NCBI RefSeq assembly: GCF_016735695.1
Contig: NZ_JAERQD010000005.1
Location: 124,001-188,000, forward strand
DNA from: Microvirga zambiensis WSM3693
Lineage (GTDB): Bacteria > Pseudomonadota > Alphaproteobacteria > Rhizobiales > Beijerinckiaceae
Reading direction: 5' to 3'
DNA length: 64,000 nucleotides
Both the position numbers and the translations under genes were made by a program. The notes under the pieces were generated by a model that made no database searches, was not told where the DNA came from, and was given only the letters and a program-made list of their open reading frames with translations. This document shows positions 1-9,271 of the stretch, in pieces; position 1 is the stretch's first letter, and each line of letters opens with the position of its first letter.

Positions 1-7
1 AAACAGC

Positions 8-1549
8 TCATTTTTCGGCCGGTCCCATATCCTGAATAATGATCTGGTCGTCGGCCCGTGCCTTCCAGGCGATCTTGTTGCTGACGGCCCAGACAGAAAG
101 CGGCTCATACAGGAACAGCCATGGCACATCTGCGCGGACCTTGGCCGAAAGCTTCTGAAGCGCTTCCTGGCGTGGTCCCTGGTCGAATGACTTTTGCGCC
201 TGATCCCAATAAGCATCGACTTGGGCGTCGTGGTAATATTGCCAGTTCCAGTTGCCCTTGCTGTTGGTCAGGGATCGGATTGTGGTCTCGGAACCGGGCC
301 CGCCCTGGTAGAAGTAGATGAACAGGTCGCCGACATCCTTGCCCTTGTTGTCGAAATCATAAAGCTTCGCCGAGAACTGAGATGCCTCGTCGATCCGGAT
401 CGATACATTAAAGCCCACCTGTTTGAGGTTGGCAGCAATGATCTGGGTGAGTTCGTTCGCCTGAGCGACCGGACCCTGCGGAGCATGAAGAGTGATCGAC
501 ATGTCCTTCACGCCCGCTTCCTGCAGCAGGCTCTTAGCCTTCGCGGGATCGTAGGGCATCGGCCCGATGGCTGGGTCGTAGCAGTACATGGATGTCGCGC
601 AGAGCTGCCCCATCGGCTTGCCATATCCGCGCAGCAACCTATCGACGATGGCCTGCCGGTTGACCGCCAGGTTCACGGCTTCCCGAACCCGCCGATCTTG
701 GAAAATCGGACGGTTCATCATCATCCCACCCCAGATGGGACGGTTGCCACCCTCGCTGGCGGAGATCCGCGCCGTCGCCGAACTTTCGAAACGCGGCGCC
801 TCGAGCGGAGCAATGGCAGTGCCAAGCGTTGCTTCCCCGTTCAGGACTGCGGCAGCCCGCGCAGAAGCATCCGGAACCACCCAGAAGACCACACCATCCG
901 CTTTCGGCGCACCGCCCCAGTATTCAGGATTGGACTCGAGAACGATGCGGTCGCCGCGACGCCAGCTCACAAACTTGTATGGACCGGTTCCGACAGGCTT
1001 CAGACCGAATTCTTGAGCGCCGACCTGTTTGTAATAGGCAGGCGGCAATGCCGACATGCGGTCTGCAATTGTGTCGATGAAATAGGCGACAGGTCCGTCT
1101 GTGACGATGTCCAATGTGTGGTCATCGACGACCTTCGCTTCCGTGATCAGGGCGAGAGAGCCACGAGCCTGGGAATCAGCCTTCTTGCCTTCATCGATCC
1201 AGAGCTTTACCGCCTCAGCCTTGAACGGCTCGCCGTTCTGGAATTTTATGCCCTCGCGTAGCTTGAAGCGCCAAGTGTTATCGGCAATCCTTTCCCAGCT
1301 TGTGGCAAGTGCGGGCTTGATTTCGTTGTTCTCGTCGAGAGTGATGAGCGGGTCATAGATGTTGCGATAGACCCAGCGGTGCCATCCTGTGACGTTCTTG
1401 GAACTGTTAAGCGTCAGAAGATCGAGCTGTGTTGCGATCGTAATCGTACCAAGCTCCGCGGCGAGGGCCGACGTGCCGACCGATCCCATCATGAGCGATG
1501 CCACGAGGGGAGCGGATTTCAGCAGAGAGTATGCATGGTGAGCTTTCAT
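8..1549 (-). CDS. ABC transporter substrate-binding protein, family 5 (oligopeptide/nickel type)
   Basis: Periplasmic solute-binding protein of 513 aa, the usual length for SBP family 5, which feeds Opp/Dpp-type importers. The ATG at 1549 is chosen because GAGAGGGATAT lies just upstream and a signal peptide follows at once (hydrophobic run ending ALAAEL near residue 30). Reading further upstream would add 67 residues lacking a signal sequence. Family features are the early LDLLTLNSS and IYDPLITLD segments and the mid-protein GTGPYKFVSW motif. Its transporter partners are not seen; they would lie beyond the left edge, downstream on this strand. It diverges from a GntR regulator at 1752, which is its likely controller. 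The substrate cannot be told from sequence. Confidence 0.88.
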   Translation of the reverse strand: MKAHHAYSLLKSAPLVASLMMGSVGTSALAAELGTITIATQLDLLTLNSSKNVTGWHRWVYRNIYDPLITLDENNEIKPALATSWERIADNTWRFKLREGIKFQNGEPFKAEAVKLWIDEGKKADSQARGSLALITEAKVVDDHTLDIVTDGPVAYFIDTIADRMSALPPAYYKQVGAQEFGLKPVGTGPYKFVSWRRGDRIVLESNPEYWGGAPKADGVVFWVVPDASARAAAVLNGEATLGTAIAPLEAPRFESSATARISASEGGNRPIWGGMMMNRPIFQDRRVREAVNLAVNRQAIVDRLLRGYGKPMGQLCATSMYCYDPAIGPMPYDPAKAKSLLQEAGVKDMSITLHAPQGPVAQANELTQIIAANLKQVGFNVSIRIDEASQFSAKLYDFDNKGKDVGDLFIYFYQGGPGSETTIRSLTNSKGNWNWQYYHDAQVDAYWDQAQKSFDQGPRQEALQKLSAKVRADVPWLFLYEPLSVWAVSNKIAWKARADDQIIIQDMGPAEK

Positions 1550-1623
1550 ATATCCCTCTCTTGTTGTGCTTATCAGCACGATTGTTGATCTATGAGAGCC
1601 GTTCACAGATATGGATGTCAAGC

Positions 1624-1633
1624 TGTATATACA
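1624..1633. promoter_or_regulatory. candidate GntR/HutC-type operator in the divergent intergenic region
   Basis: TGTATATACA is a perfect 10-bp palindrome in the AT-rich 202-bp gap between the divergent binding-protein gene (start 1549) and the GntR gene (start 1752). GntR regulators of the HutC/UTRA branch commonly bind sites resembling GTATATAC, so this is a plausible autoregulatory operator. The palindrome is seen directly; its function is inferred. Confidence 0.45.
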
Positions 1634-1751
1634 TATATATAGGTAAATATGTTGTTGCGTTTGGGGAAGGCTTGGCGCACATGCAACCGAAAGAGGAGCG
1701 AGCCAGAGGGGGCGGCTATTGGCTCGGCGGAATAAGGATCTGATTTTCAAT

Positions 1752-2567
1752 ATGAATTCCGAACCACAACAAACATCCCCGCTGCCAATCTATTGGCGGA
1801 TCTACTCGATTCTGAGGGAAGAGATCATTGATGGACACTATAACGTGTCCGTAGCGCTCCCGAGTGAGGATGCCATAGCAGAGCGCTTTTCAACCTCGCG
1901 TTTGACTGTCCGCAAGGCAATGGACCTCTTAAAGTCCGAAGGCTATCTCGCCACCCGTCGTGGCGTCGGAACCTTCGTCGCTGCAACGCTTCCGCCGGGG
2001 AGCGAGCCCCATAGCTTCACGTCAAATCTTACCGATATGTGGAAGCAAACGGAGACAAAGCTCCTTGAGTTTGGAATGATAGCCGCACCAGCCGACGCCG
2101 CAGCAGCATTGGAAGTTGAACAAGGCGATTTGGTCCATAAGGCTATTCGGCTTCGGAGCTATAAGGGCCGCCCCATTGGATTGCTCACGACGTTCATCCA
2201 AGAACGTCTCGCAAAGAATTATACCCCCGATGACTTCATGGGAGCTCCGTTGTTCAAGTTGTTTCTGCGGGATGGCTCTCCATCGGTAACGGCTCGCCAG
2301 CGCATCAGCGCGCGTTCAGCGGATCCATTCTCTGCTGAACATCTGGAAGTCGAAATCGGCTCGCCCATTCTTTGCGTGCGGCGCATTTCCTACGATATTG
2401 ACGGAAAACCAATAAGTTTCCTGCGCAGCCATTTCCGCCATGACCGATATGAAATCGAGTGGGACCTGGAGGTCGATACCGTATCCCAGAAAGCGATATG
2501 GCGGGGTGCAGGCTCTGACCAGAAGGATATGCCAAACACAGCGCTGTTCGATCTAGACCCGAATTAA
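1752..2567 (+). CDS. GntR-family transcriptional regulator with UTRA ligand-binding domain
   Basis: 271-aa regulator. Residues about 10-75 form the winged helix typical of GntR (PIYWRIYSILREEI, then LPSEDAIAERFSTSRLTVRKAM and the wing RRGVGTFV). Residues about 90-250 fit a UTRA effector domain, with the family-like closing pattern ILCVRRISYDIDGKPI. The ATG at 1752 is preferred because the winged helix follows directly; an upstream TTG at 1719 would add 11 charged residues. Transcribed away from the binding-protein gene at 8-1549, which it probably controls in response to the imported solute or a product of it. The ligand is unknown. Confidence 0.85.
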   Translation: MNSEPQQTSPLPIYWRIYSILREEIIDGHYNVSVALPSEDAIAERFSTSRLTVRKAMDLLKSEGYLATRRGVGTFVAATLPPGSEPHSFTSNLTDMWKQTETKLLEFGMIAAPADAAAALEVEQGDLVHKAIRLRSYKGRPIGLLTTFIQERLAKNYTPDDFMGAPLFKLFLRDGSPSVTARQRISARSADPFSAEHLEVEIGSPILCVRRISYDIDGKPISFLRSHFRHDRYEIEWDLEVDTVSQKAIWRGAGSDQKDMPNTALFDLDPN

Positions 2568-3363
2568 CTTCCTGGAGGCCGATCTGGCCCATGTGGGTGA
2601 TCTAAAGCAATTTCGGTGATCATATCAGGAGAGTCCGACCAGTTCTGCCTGCTTCAACGTTAGACGGCAGTTCGCACGAATCCACCGTAGTTGATGTGGT
2701 TACACCGAGCTACAGCTTAGGAATCGAGGATTCGTCCCGTTGTTGCAATTTACGCAGATTACCAGTTTTTCAGCCATTCGAACGGCAGAAAGATGCGCAG
2801 CATAAAGCGAGCGAGATTGCAGCAGCAGTGGTGACGGGCACTTACGCCCCCACACCTGCGGTGGAAAACAATACGGCTGAAACGTTCTCTGCTTTCGGCT
2901 GATTAAAAAACCCGGATGGAACAACCTTTCCGCGATACTCATGGTTCGCGATCCTCTGAGGTTTAACGACCAAGCGGTCCTCTTCGAGCTCGTAAAGCCT
3001 GCAGTGATGGAGTTCTGGAGCCTGCAAGGCGGGTCCTGGACACAGAAAAGGTTGAGCAAAGAGGGGGATATCGTCAGCAAGCATGCTGAGGTGGCGCGCC
3101 AGAATGGCAAACATGGCGGGCGTCGCATTTTAAGCCGATTGCCTACGGCGCGTAAGGAGCACTTAGGTTTTCTGGACGTCCGTTTAGGGCGCAGCAGCAG
3201 ACGGAACCCTTACGTCCGGGGAGTGCCAGGAAGAGACATTCGCGATTTATTACTACGCCTCGTGCTGAAGCTCTCTAATTTATGACCGATCCTATGCTGT
3301 TTGAACCGCTTAACATCGCTTCCACAGGACCCTCTGGACTCTTCACGTCTGAGTTCGCTTCAA
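2568..3363. other. about 800 bp without a convincing gene
   Basis: No reading frame here has both a good start and family-like content. On the minus strand, 2842-3114 encodes a 90-aa stretch with patterned residues (YRGKVVPSGFF and ENVSAVLFSTAG) that look like part of a larger conserved hypothetical protein, but it stops abruptly and has no clear ribosome site. It may be a gene remnant. Nothing else recognisable was seen. Confidence 0.35.
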
Positions 3364-4425
3364 TCAATGCCTGAACACAGTGACGGACTCCGGCTGCAGC
3401 GACGCGAAGACTTTACCACCAGGACTCATCCAGCCGGCCTCACGCCCCTTGCACTCGGCCATCAGGGTCAGGCCGCTCGGCAGGCGTATGATCGCGTGCG
3501 CGGTCGCGCCCTGATAGGAGATCACGTCGACGACGCCCTGGAGGGATTGTAGTGCCGGATCAGCCGTCAGCACCACATTCTCCGGGCGAATCATCACCTC
3601 GACATGCCGGGCATCCCGCCCGACCTTTGACTCCGGCACAACCAGCGCACCCGCGGAGGACAAGTCGATCCTGACGCCCGAAGCCGATCGGTCGACAACC
3701 GAGCCCGTCAGGAAATTCGCCTTGCCGATGAATTCCGCCACGAAGCGGGTCGCCGGCGTTTCGTAGATTTCCGACGCAGACCCCAGTTGCTCGATGACGC
3801 CGCCGTTCATGACGGCAATCTTGTCGGCAATCGCCATGGCCTCGTTCTGATCATGGGTCACGAAGATGGACGTCAGACCGAGCTCCCGCTGAATCCTGCG
3901 CAGCTCGATGCCGGTGCTCTCACGCAGCTTCGCATCCAGGTTCGAGAAGGGCTCGTCAAGCAACAGGATTGCCGGATTGATGACGAGCGCACGCGCAACG
4001 GCAACGCGCTGCTGCTGTCCGCCGGAAAGCTGCTTCGGATAGCGCTGTTCGAGGCCCTTCAGCTTGAGCTTCTCGACCATGGCGGCGATGCGCGCCTTCT
4101 GCTCTTCGCGGGGAATGCCCCTCCGGTTGAGCCCGAAAGCGATGTTCTCCGTCACGGTCATGTGCGGAAACAGGGCGTAATTCTGGAAAACGAGGCCTGA
4201 GTCGCGCTTGTGCGGCGGCAGCCTCGTCACGTCCTGGCCGCGGACTAGGATGGCGCCGGACGTGGGCCCGATGAAGCCTGCCACCATGCGCAGAGTCGTG
4301 GTCTTGCCGCAGCCCGACGGGCCCAGGAGCGCGATCATCTCACCCTTTTCGAGGGAGAACGAAAGGTCGTTCACGACCTTCGTGGCGCCGAAGGATTTTG
4401 CGAGATTGCGAAGTTCGATTTCCAT
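3364..4425 (-). CDS. ABC transporter ATP-binding protein, PotA-like (polyamine/iron/thiamine importer type)
   Basis: Cytoplasmic ATPase of 353 aa that energises the importer encoded just upstream. The nucleotide-binding domain covers residues about 1-235: Walker A GPSGCGKTT, Q-loop FQNYALFPHM, signature LSGGQQQRV, Walker B AILLLDEPFSNLD and switch H in THDQNEA. The remainder fits a C-terminal TOBE regulatory domain, as in PotA/CysA-type subunits. The ATG at 4425 is chosen for the GAGG seven bases upstream; a TTG at 4437 overlapping the permease stop is possible. Last gene of a four-gene operon (binding protein, two permeases, ATPase). Substrate class is inferred from the family only. Confidence 0.92.
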   Translation of the reverse strand: MEIELRNLAKSFGATKVVNDLSFSLEKGEMIALLGPSGCGKTTTLRMVAGFIGPTSGAILVRGQDVTRLPPHKRDSGLVFQNYALFPHMTVTENIAFGLNRRGIPREEQKARIAAMVEKLKLKGLEQRYPKQLSGGQQQRVAVARALVINPAILLLDEPFSNLDAKLRESTGIELRRIQRELGLTSIFVTHDQNEAMAIADKIAVMNGGVIEQLGSASEIYETPATRFVAEFIGKANFLTGSVVDRSASGVRIDLSSAGALVVPESKVGRDARHVEVMIRPENVVLTADPALQSLQGVVDVISYQGATAHAIIRLPSGLTLMAECKGREAGWMSPGGKVFASLQPESVTVFRH

Positions 4426-4433
4426 CTTATGCC

Positions 4434-5228
4434 TCAATCCTGTCGGGCCACGCCGAGTATCTGATACAGCACCATGAACACGCAGGTCAGAATCACCAGG
4501 AGGCCGGAGACAGCCGCGACGGTCGGCTCGAATCCCAACTGCACGGCGGAATAGATTATCACCGGAAGCGTCGGTTCTCCGGGGCTGGCTAGGAAGAGCG
4601 CGAGCACGACCTCGTCGAAGGAGGTGATGAACGCCATCACGCAGCCCGCAATGATCCCGGTCTTGATGACAGGCAGCAGGATCAGGAAGAACGATTGAAT
4701 GGGCGACGCGCCGAGGTTCTGCGCGGCTTCCTCAAGGGTCCGGTCGAACCGTCGCAGCACAGGCAGCGTGACCCGAATGACATACGGCGTGCAGACGATG
4801 ATGTGCGCAAGAACGAGACGTCCCGTGCCGGTCAGCAGGCCGGTCCTTGTGAAGAACAGCGAGAGGCTGACGGCCAGAACCAGTGTAGGAAGGATCAGCG
4901 GGGAGAGAAACAGCGCTTCGATCAGCGAGCGTCCAGGAAAGTCGTAGCGGCTCAGCCCGTAGGCTGCCAGGACGCCGATGATCGTCGACAGCAGGGCAAC
5001 GGCACCGCCGATCTGCAGGCTCGTCAGGAAGCCGCTCAGATAACGAGTGTCGTCCAGTGCGGCCGCATACCACCGCAGCGTGAAGCCTTTTGGTGGAAAT
5101 GCGAGATAGCCGGTATCGCCCAGCGGCGCGACCACCACTACGAGGATGGGCAGGATCAGATAGGCGAAGGCAATGATGCAGATCGCCGTAAGCAGAAGAC
5201 CGAAGGGGGAACGCGGATCGATGGTCAT
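4434..5228 (-). CDS. ABC transporter permease, PotC-like
   Basis: Inner-membrane permease of 264 aa with about six hydrophobic segments, starting with LLLTAICIIAFAYLILPILV, and the coupling-loop pattern EEAAQNLGASPIQSF that contacts the ATPase. Length and the FPPKGFTLRWY segment after the first helix are typical of PotC/YdcV-type subunits. It overlaps the upstream permease stop by four bases (ATGA), so the two are translationally coupled, and its own stop lies eight bases before the ATPase ATG. Confidence 0.9.
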   Translation of the reverse strand: MTIDPRSPFGLLLTAICIIAFAYLILPILVVVVAPLGDTGYLAFPPKGFTLRWYAAALDDTRYLSGFLTSLQIGGAVALLSTIIGVLAAYGLSRYDFPGRSLIEALFLSPLILPTLVLAVSLSLFFTRTGLLTGTGRLVLAHIIVCTPYVIRVTLPVLRRFDRTLEEAAQNLGASPIQSFFLILLPVIKTGIIAGCVMAFITSFDEVVLALFLASPGEPTLPVIIYSAVQLGFEPTVAAVSGLLVILTCVFMVLYQILGVARQD

Positions 5229-6106
5229 GCCACAGACTCACTCTTTGCCCGCCGGTCCAGGGCGGCCCCATAAAGAAGCGACAATGCGAGGACAAAGACC
5301 AGGAGGACGGTCGCGAGCGTAGAAGCGAAGGGCCAATCCAGCATCTCGATCGTCTGCTCGTAGATCGCCGTCGCCATGACGTTCGCTCTTGCTCCGCCCA
5401 CGAGCCCCGGCGTCGCGAAGGCGCTAATCGCGAGGGAGAACACGAGCAGGGATCCGGCGACGATTCCGCTGCGGGCCAGCCTCAAGGTCACGAGGCAGAG
5501 CGCCAGCGGGGGCGATGCACCAAGGCTCATCGCGGCGAACTCGAGATCGGGATCTATCGACTTGAAGACACCGTGCAAGGTGAGCACCATCAGCGGCAAC
5601 AGCACCTGCGCCAGAGCGATGATGACGCCCGTCAGAGTGTACATGAGCTGGAGCGGGTGATCGACGAGGCCAAGTGCCTGCAGCGTGTTGCTGACGATGC
5701 CGTCCCTGAAGAAGAGAACCATCCAGCCGAAGGAGCGGACAACCGCGCTCACCAGCAAGGGAAACGTCGTCAGGATCAGCAGCAATGCGGCCATGCGCGA
5801 CTGCATTCGGGCGAGAACATATGCGACCGGCACACCCAGAACCAAGGTGATCAGGGTCACGCAGACGCCGAGCAGAAGGGTGCGGCCCAACAGCTCCCAG
5901 TAATATTCATCGCCAAGAAACCGGACGTAGTGAACACCGGAAAGCTGGCCCTTGTCGAAGGCGCTGGTCGTAAGAAGGGACAGTTGCGGCCAGACAAATA
6001 GCACCAGATAGACGATCAGGCACGGCGCGAAGATCAACACGGGGACAACGGCTGGTGAAGGGCCGCTACGTCCCTTCTGCCGTGCCAGATCGCCTGTGGC
6101 CGTCAT
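5225..6106 (-). CDS. ABC transporter permease, PotB-like
   Basis: Inner-membrane permease of 293 aa, partner of the PotC-like subunit. It has a short cytoplasmic N-terminus, a first helix at VLIFAPCLIVYLVLFVWPQL, further helices, and the ATPase-contact loop DLEFAAMSLGASPPLAL. The ATG at 6106 is chosen because it overlaps the binding-protein stop by an ATGA and gives a normal PotB N-terminus; an upstream start would lie inside the preceding gene. Downstream it overlaps the next permease by four bases. Confidence 0.9.
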   Translation of the reverse strand: MTATGDLARQKGRSGPSPAVVPVLIFAPCLIVYLVLFVWPQLSLLTTSAFDKGQLSGVHYVRFLGDEYYWELLGRTLLLGVCVTLITLVLGVPVAYVLARMQSRMAALLLILTTFPLLVSAVVRSFGWMVLFFRDGIVSNTLQALGLVDHPLQLMYTLTGVIIALAQVLLPLMVLTLHGVFKSIDPDLEFAAMSLGASPPLALCLVTLRLARSGIVAGSLLVFSLAISAFATPGLVGGARANVMATAIYEQTIEMLDWPFASTLATVLLVFVLALSLLYGAALDRRAKSESVA

Positions 6107-7143
6107 CGCGCGATCTCGCGGTTCCAGCGCTCGGTCCATTCAGGACGCTTCTCGTTGATGATCGCGCGGTCCAGCTTGGCAAGCTGTGCCACGTTCGGAA
6201 CCTCCGAGGCGAGATCGTCCGGCAGCTTCGTGTTCGGGTTCGAGGCCGTCCATCGCATGTGGCGGGCGATCTCGATCTGGGCTTCCGGCCGCAGCATGTA
6301 GTCGATCGCGGCGTTTGCCACGTCCGCATTCTTCGCCCCCTTGGCAACCACTGCCGTGATGTTCACGGCCGGGCTGCCCTCCTCTGGGGTCGCGAAAGCA
6401 ACGGGCAGGCCGCTGCTCTGCACCTTGAATGCGTTTCCGGTATCGTACGGCATGATCCAGATATCCCCCTGCCCGAACAGGGAAGGAAGATCGGACGCTG
6501 CCTTGAAGATCGTTTCGCCTTTGAGTTTGCGCATGGCCTCAAAGCCGGGCTCGATGTTGACTTCTCCGCCGCCGAAGGCACGTGCCAACATGACGAGGAA
6601 GTCCATGCCGTAACCGTTGGTGATGGCAGGAAAAGCAACGTGCCCCTTGTATTCAGGCTTGAGGAAATCCTTGTAGCTGCGCGGAGGCTCCTTGATCTTG
6701 TCCTTACGGTAGACGATGCCTTCGCCGATGACGGCCCACGTTACCCAATGGCCGTCGGGATCCTTCATCTCGGCAGGGATTGCGTTCAGCTGAGCAACGG
6801 AGGTCAGGGGCTGCGTCAGACCCTCCTTCTTGGCGGCGTCTTCCTGACCGCCGGAGAACTGGAACATATCGATCTGCGGATTACCTGCCTCGGACTTGAG
6901 ACGTGCGAGAGCGGCAGCCGACTGCATCGGGACCTGGGTGCTCTTGGCGCCTGTCGCCTTGTCAAAGGGATCGAACACAGCCTTATGAATGATATCCATG
7001 GTCGAACCGCCGAAGCCCGAAGATACCAAGCTTCGTCCGGAAAAGCTCTCCGCGGCCGACAGCCGCGAGGACAGCAGCGGCAAGGTACCAAGAGCCGCCA
7101 ACCCAGTTAGAACCTGGCGGCGGGAGATATGATCGAAAGTCAT
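6103..7143 (-). CDS. extracellular solute-binding protein, PotD/iron-binding-protein-like
   Basis: 346-aa periplasmic binding protein. The N-terminus SRRQVLTGLAALG resembles a Tat signal, followed by cleavage near SRLSAAES. The body has the spermidine/putrescine-type fold pattern (KSEAGNPQIDMFQFSGGQ, LKPEYKGHVAFPAI, NAAIDYMLRPEAQ). First gene of the four-gene importer operon and joined to the PotB-like permease by a four-base overlap. Neighbouring hydrolase and IclR genes suggest a carboxylated or acylated nitrogen compound rather than a free polyamine, but that is inference. Confidence 0.9.
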   Translation of the reverse strand: MTFDHISRRQVLTGLAALGTLPLLSSRLSAAESFSGRSLVSSGFGGSTMDIIHKAVFDPFDKATGAKSTQVPMQSAAALARLKSEAGNPQIDMFQFSGGQEDAAKKEGLTQPLTSVAQLNAIPAEMKDPDGHWVTWAVIGEGIVYRKDKIKEPPRSYKDFLKPEYKGHVAFPAITNGYGMDFLVMLARAFGGGEVNIEPGFEAMRKLKGETIFKAASDLPSLFGQGDIWIMPYDTGNAFKVQSSGLPVAFATPEEGSPAVNITAVVAKGAKNADVANAAIDYMLRPEAQIEIARHMRWTASNPNTKLPDDLASEVPNVAQLAKLDRAIINEKRPEWTERWNREIAR

Positions 7144-7186
7144 GACTTTTCCCTTCTCGTTCGATATTCGTGCCGGAATTCAAAGG

Positions 7187-8161
7187 TTAGGCTGGCTCAT
7201 AGCCCTTGGTCTCGACGAGTTCGAAGACCTGATCGCCATTGTAGATCGGCATATGCGGGCGACGGATCGAGCCGACCCACGCATTTTTGAGCGGGCAGCG
7301 GATTTCCTGCACGACGTCGCCGAACAGATCCACGAGATCGGCAAGATGCTGCCCTTCCCTGACATCGTCGCCGGGGCCGACATAGGGAATGAACAATCCT
7401 CCACGCGTGCATTTGACATGGACGGCATCTCCGCCGAGGCGAATCCGGTCCAACTTCGGCGGGTCGCCGGGCAAGATGTTTATCGCTTTGCACACTCCGA
7501 AGATCGCGCCCGTCAGCCGGTCGAGATCCTCGGCCGTGACGCGGGCGCCGCCTCCGCTCTCCACGATGAGGGAAGGCTTCCCGCGCTTCGTATAATTCGC
7601 GAAATGGGCACCGCTCAGGAAAGGCTCTAGCGAGTTCCAGACATTGGGCGTGCCCGTCGCCCTCGCGAGCCGCTCCGATTCCACGCCGGCGGCTGTGCCG
7701 TCATTGTGGAACAGCGTGTAGTGGCAGGTGATTGTGAGATCGCCCCCGGAATGCAGGTCGAGCATCGCGTCGGAGTGCTCAAGCGACAATTCGAGGAGCC
7801 GGTGAGCGAGTTGCTGGCTGTGATGCCCCGCCGGATCACCCGGGAACACGCGGTTCAGGTTGAACCCGTCCTGCGGGGTGAGCCTGTTGTAGCCACGAAA
7901 ACCTAGCGGATTGGCGAGCATCAGGCATATGACGGTGCCGGCCATCTCCGTCAGGTCGACCGTCTTCAGGAAGCGCTGGATGCTCAGCGGACCGACGACC
8001 TCCGGACCATGAATGCAGCTCTGGAGCCACAATGTCGGCCCGTCCTTCTTCCCCGAGGCGATGACCACGGGCGAGGTGAGAGGGCCGTCGGGATATGATC
8101 CCAGCTCCACATGACCTCGTGTAATGCTTCCCGGTTCCCGATGTGCTGTTCCGACCACCAT
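7187..8161 (-). CDS. succinylglutamate desuccinylase/aspartoacylase-family zinc hydrolase
   Basis: 324-aa cytoplasmic metallo-hydrolase of the AstE/AspA (M14-related) family, which cleaves N-acyl amino acids and related amides. Zinc-ligand motifs are visible: HGPE in the early SCIHGPEVVG segment and the later His in LDLHSGGD, with NLNRVFPGD between them as in family members. The ATG at 8161 is chosen because AGAGG precedes it and the conserved domain starts soon after; a longer upstream reading lacks family sequence. It sits 43 bp upstream of the ABC importer on the same strand and probably processes the imported substrate. It diverges from the IclR regulator. Confidence 0.85.
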   Translation of the reverse strand: MVVGTAHREPGSITRGHVELGSYPDGPLTSPVVIASGKKDGPTLWLQSCIHGPEVVGPLSIQRFLKTVDLTEMAGTVICLMLANPLGFRGYNRLTPQDGFNLNRVFPGDPAGHHSQQLAHRLLELSLEHSDAMLDLHSGGDLTITCHYTLFHNDGTAAGVESERLARATGTPNVWNSLEPFLSGAHFANYTKRGKPSLIVESGGGARVTAEDLDRLTGAIFGVCKAINILPGDPPKLDRIRLGGDAVHVKCTRGGLFIPYVGPGDDVREGQHLADLVDLFGDVVQEIRCPLKNAWVGSIRRPHMPIYNGDQVFELVETKGYEPA

Positions 8162-8234
8162 GATTGCCTCTTCTGAACTCCTGTAACGACCGGCTAGGTC
8201 CGGCCCGGCCTTTGTGGTACCAGATATATTAGTT

Positions 8235-8256
8235 TCACCTGAGTCAACACAGGTGA
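8235..8256. promoter_or_regulatory. candidate operator: perfect inverted repeat before the IclR gene
   Basis: TCACCTG, eight bases, CAGGTGA form a perfect 7-bp inverted repeat in the 116-bp gap between the divergent hydrolase and IclR genes, 21 bp before the regulator start. The position suits an autoregulatory site controlling both directions. The repeat is seen directly; binding by the IclR protein is inferred. Confidence 0.55.
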
Positions 8257-8277
8257 TGTATATGGAACGACCAAAGT

Positions 8278-9030
8278 ATGAGCTCGATTGACAACGGATT
8301 GCGCATTCTTGCCCTTTTGGCAGACAACCGGCCCTGCCTGAGGGTTGGGGAAGTGGCGCGCGATCTCGACCTGCCGAAGGCCTCAGTTTCAAGGCTGCTG
8401 AAGACGCTCGCCGATTCCGGCCTTTTGGAGCGTGACGACCATGAGGGAGGATATTACATCGGCCAGCGGGCGTTGGACCTGGGCCGGCTGTACTTGGCGC
8501 GACACACGCTGCTTGAGTTGATCGGCGATGCGCTCGACGATCTGGTGGCTGAATTCGGCTTTACCGGCCATGCCGGCATCGTCTCGGCGGGCGATCGCGT
8601 TCTTCTGATGGCGAAGCAAGGTTCGTACCCGCTTCAACACACCGGCGCGATTGCTGAACGAAAGCCAGCCTATGATTCGATCATCGGCAGAGCCATCCTT
8701 GCTCGCATGCCCGACGAGCAGGTCCTGCAACAACTGGGATACGTCGACGTGGAAGATACGAAATCAGGAATAACGGGGCACCAGGTGCTTAAGGAGATGC
8801 ATACGATCCGCGAACGCAGGATCGCCTATTCGTCAAGTCTGGTGACGCCGGGCATCTCGTCTGTCGGTGGTGCAGTCGCGGATCCAGGTCGCAATGAGAT
8901 AGTGGGTCTTTGTCTTTCCTACCCGACTGCCGCGGCAGATGATCGATTAAAAGATCGAATGACGGAAACAGTAAGCGGTAAAATCATGGAAATCGGACGG
9001 CGCCTTCGCGATCCTTTCTGGCTGTCATGA
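8278..9030 (+). CDS. IclR-family transcriptional regulator
   Basis: 250-aa regulator with an N-terminal winged helix (residues about 1-65: IDNGLRILALLADN, then VARDLDLPKASVSRLLKTLADSGLLER in separate short motifs) and a C-terminal IclR effector domain (Y-I-GQRALDLGRLY linker, RERRIAYSSSLVTPGISSVG). Transcribed divergently from the hydrolase-importer operon, which it most likely controls in response to the substrate. No strong Shine-Dalgarno sequence; GGAA lies about ten bases upstream. Confidence 0.9.
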   Translation: MSSIDNGLRILALLADNRPCLRVGEVARDLDLPKASVSRLLKTLADSGLLERDDHEGGYYIGQRALDLGRLYLARHTLLELIGDALDDLVAEFGFTGHAGIVSAGDRVLLMAKQGSYPLQHTGAIAERKPAYDSIIGRAILARMPDEQVLQQLGYVDVEDTKSGITGHQVLKEMHTIRERRIAYSSSLVTPGISSVGGAVADPGRNEIVGLCLSYPTAAADDRLKDRMTETVSGKIMEIGRRLRDPFWLS

Positions 9031-9271
9031 CTGCGTGTGTCTAAGCGAGACATAGAGCCCACGTTCAACAGAGGCAAAATTCGGCTTTGGATCAAAGAGT
9101 AACGAACAGCAGGTGAAATAAAAGTCTGCCCCTCATGAGCAGACCATAGTATTTCTTCCGGAATGTGCCAACAGGAGACCTTCCAAACCCTCACTCAGCT
9201 TACGGCGGTTGTACTCCCGTAGGAGTGAATGGCATTACCCTTTCGGCCAACCTCCATCTGAGAAGAAGCCG

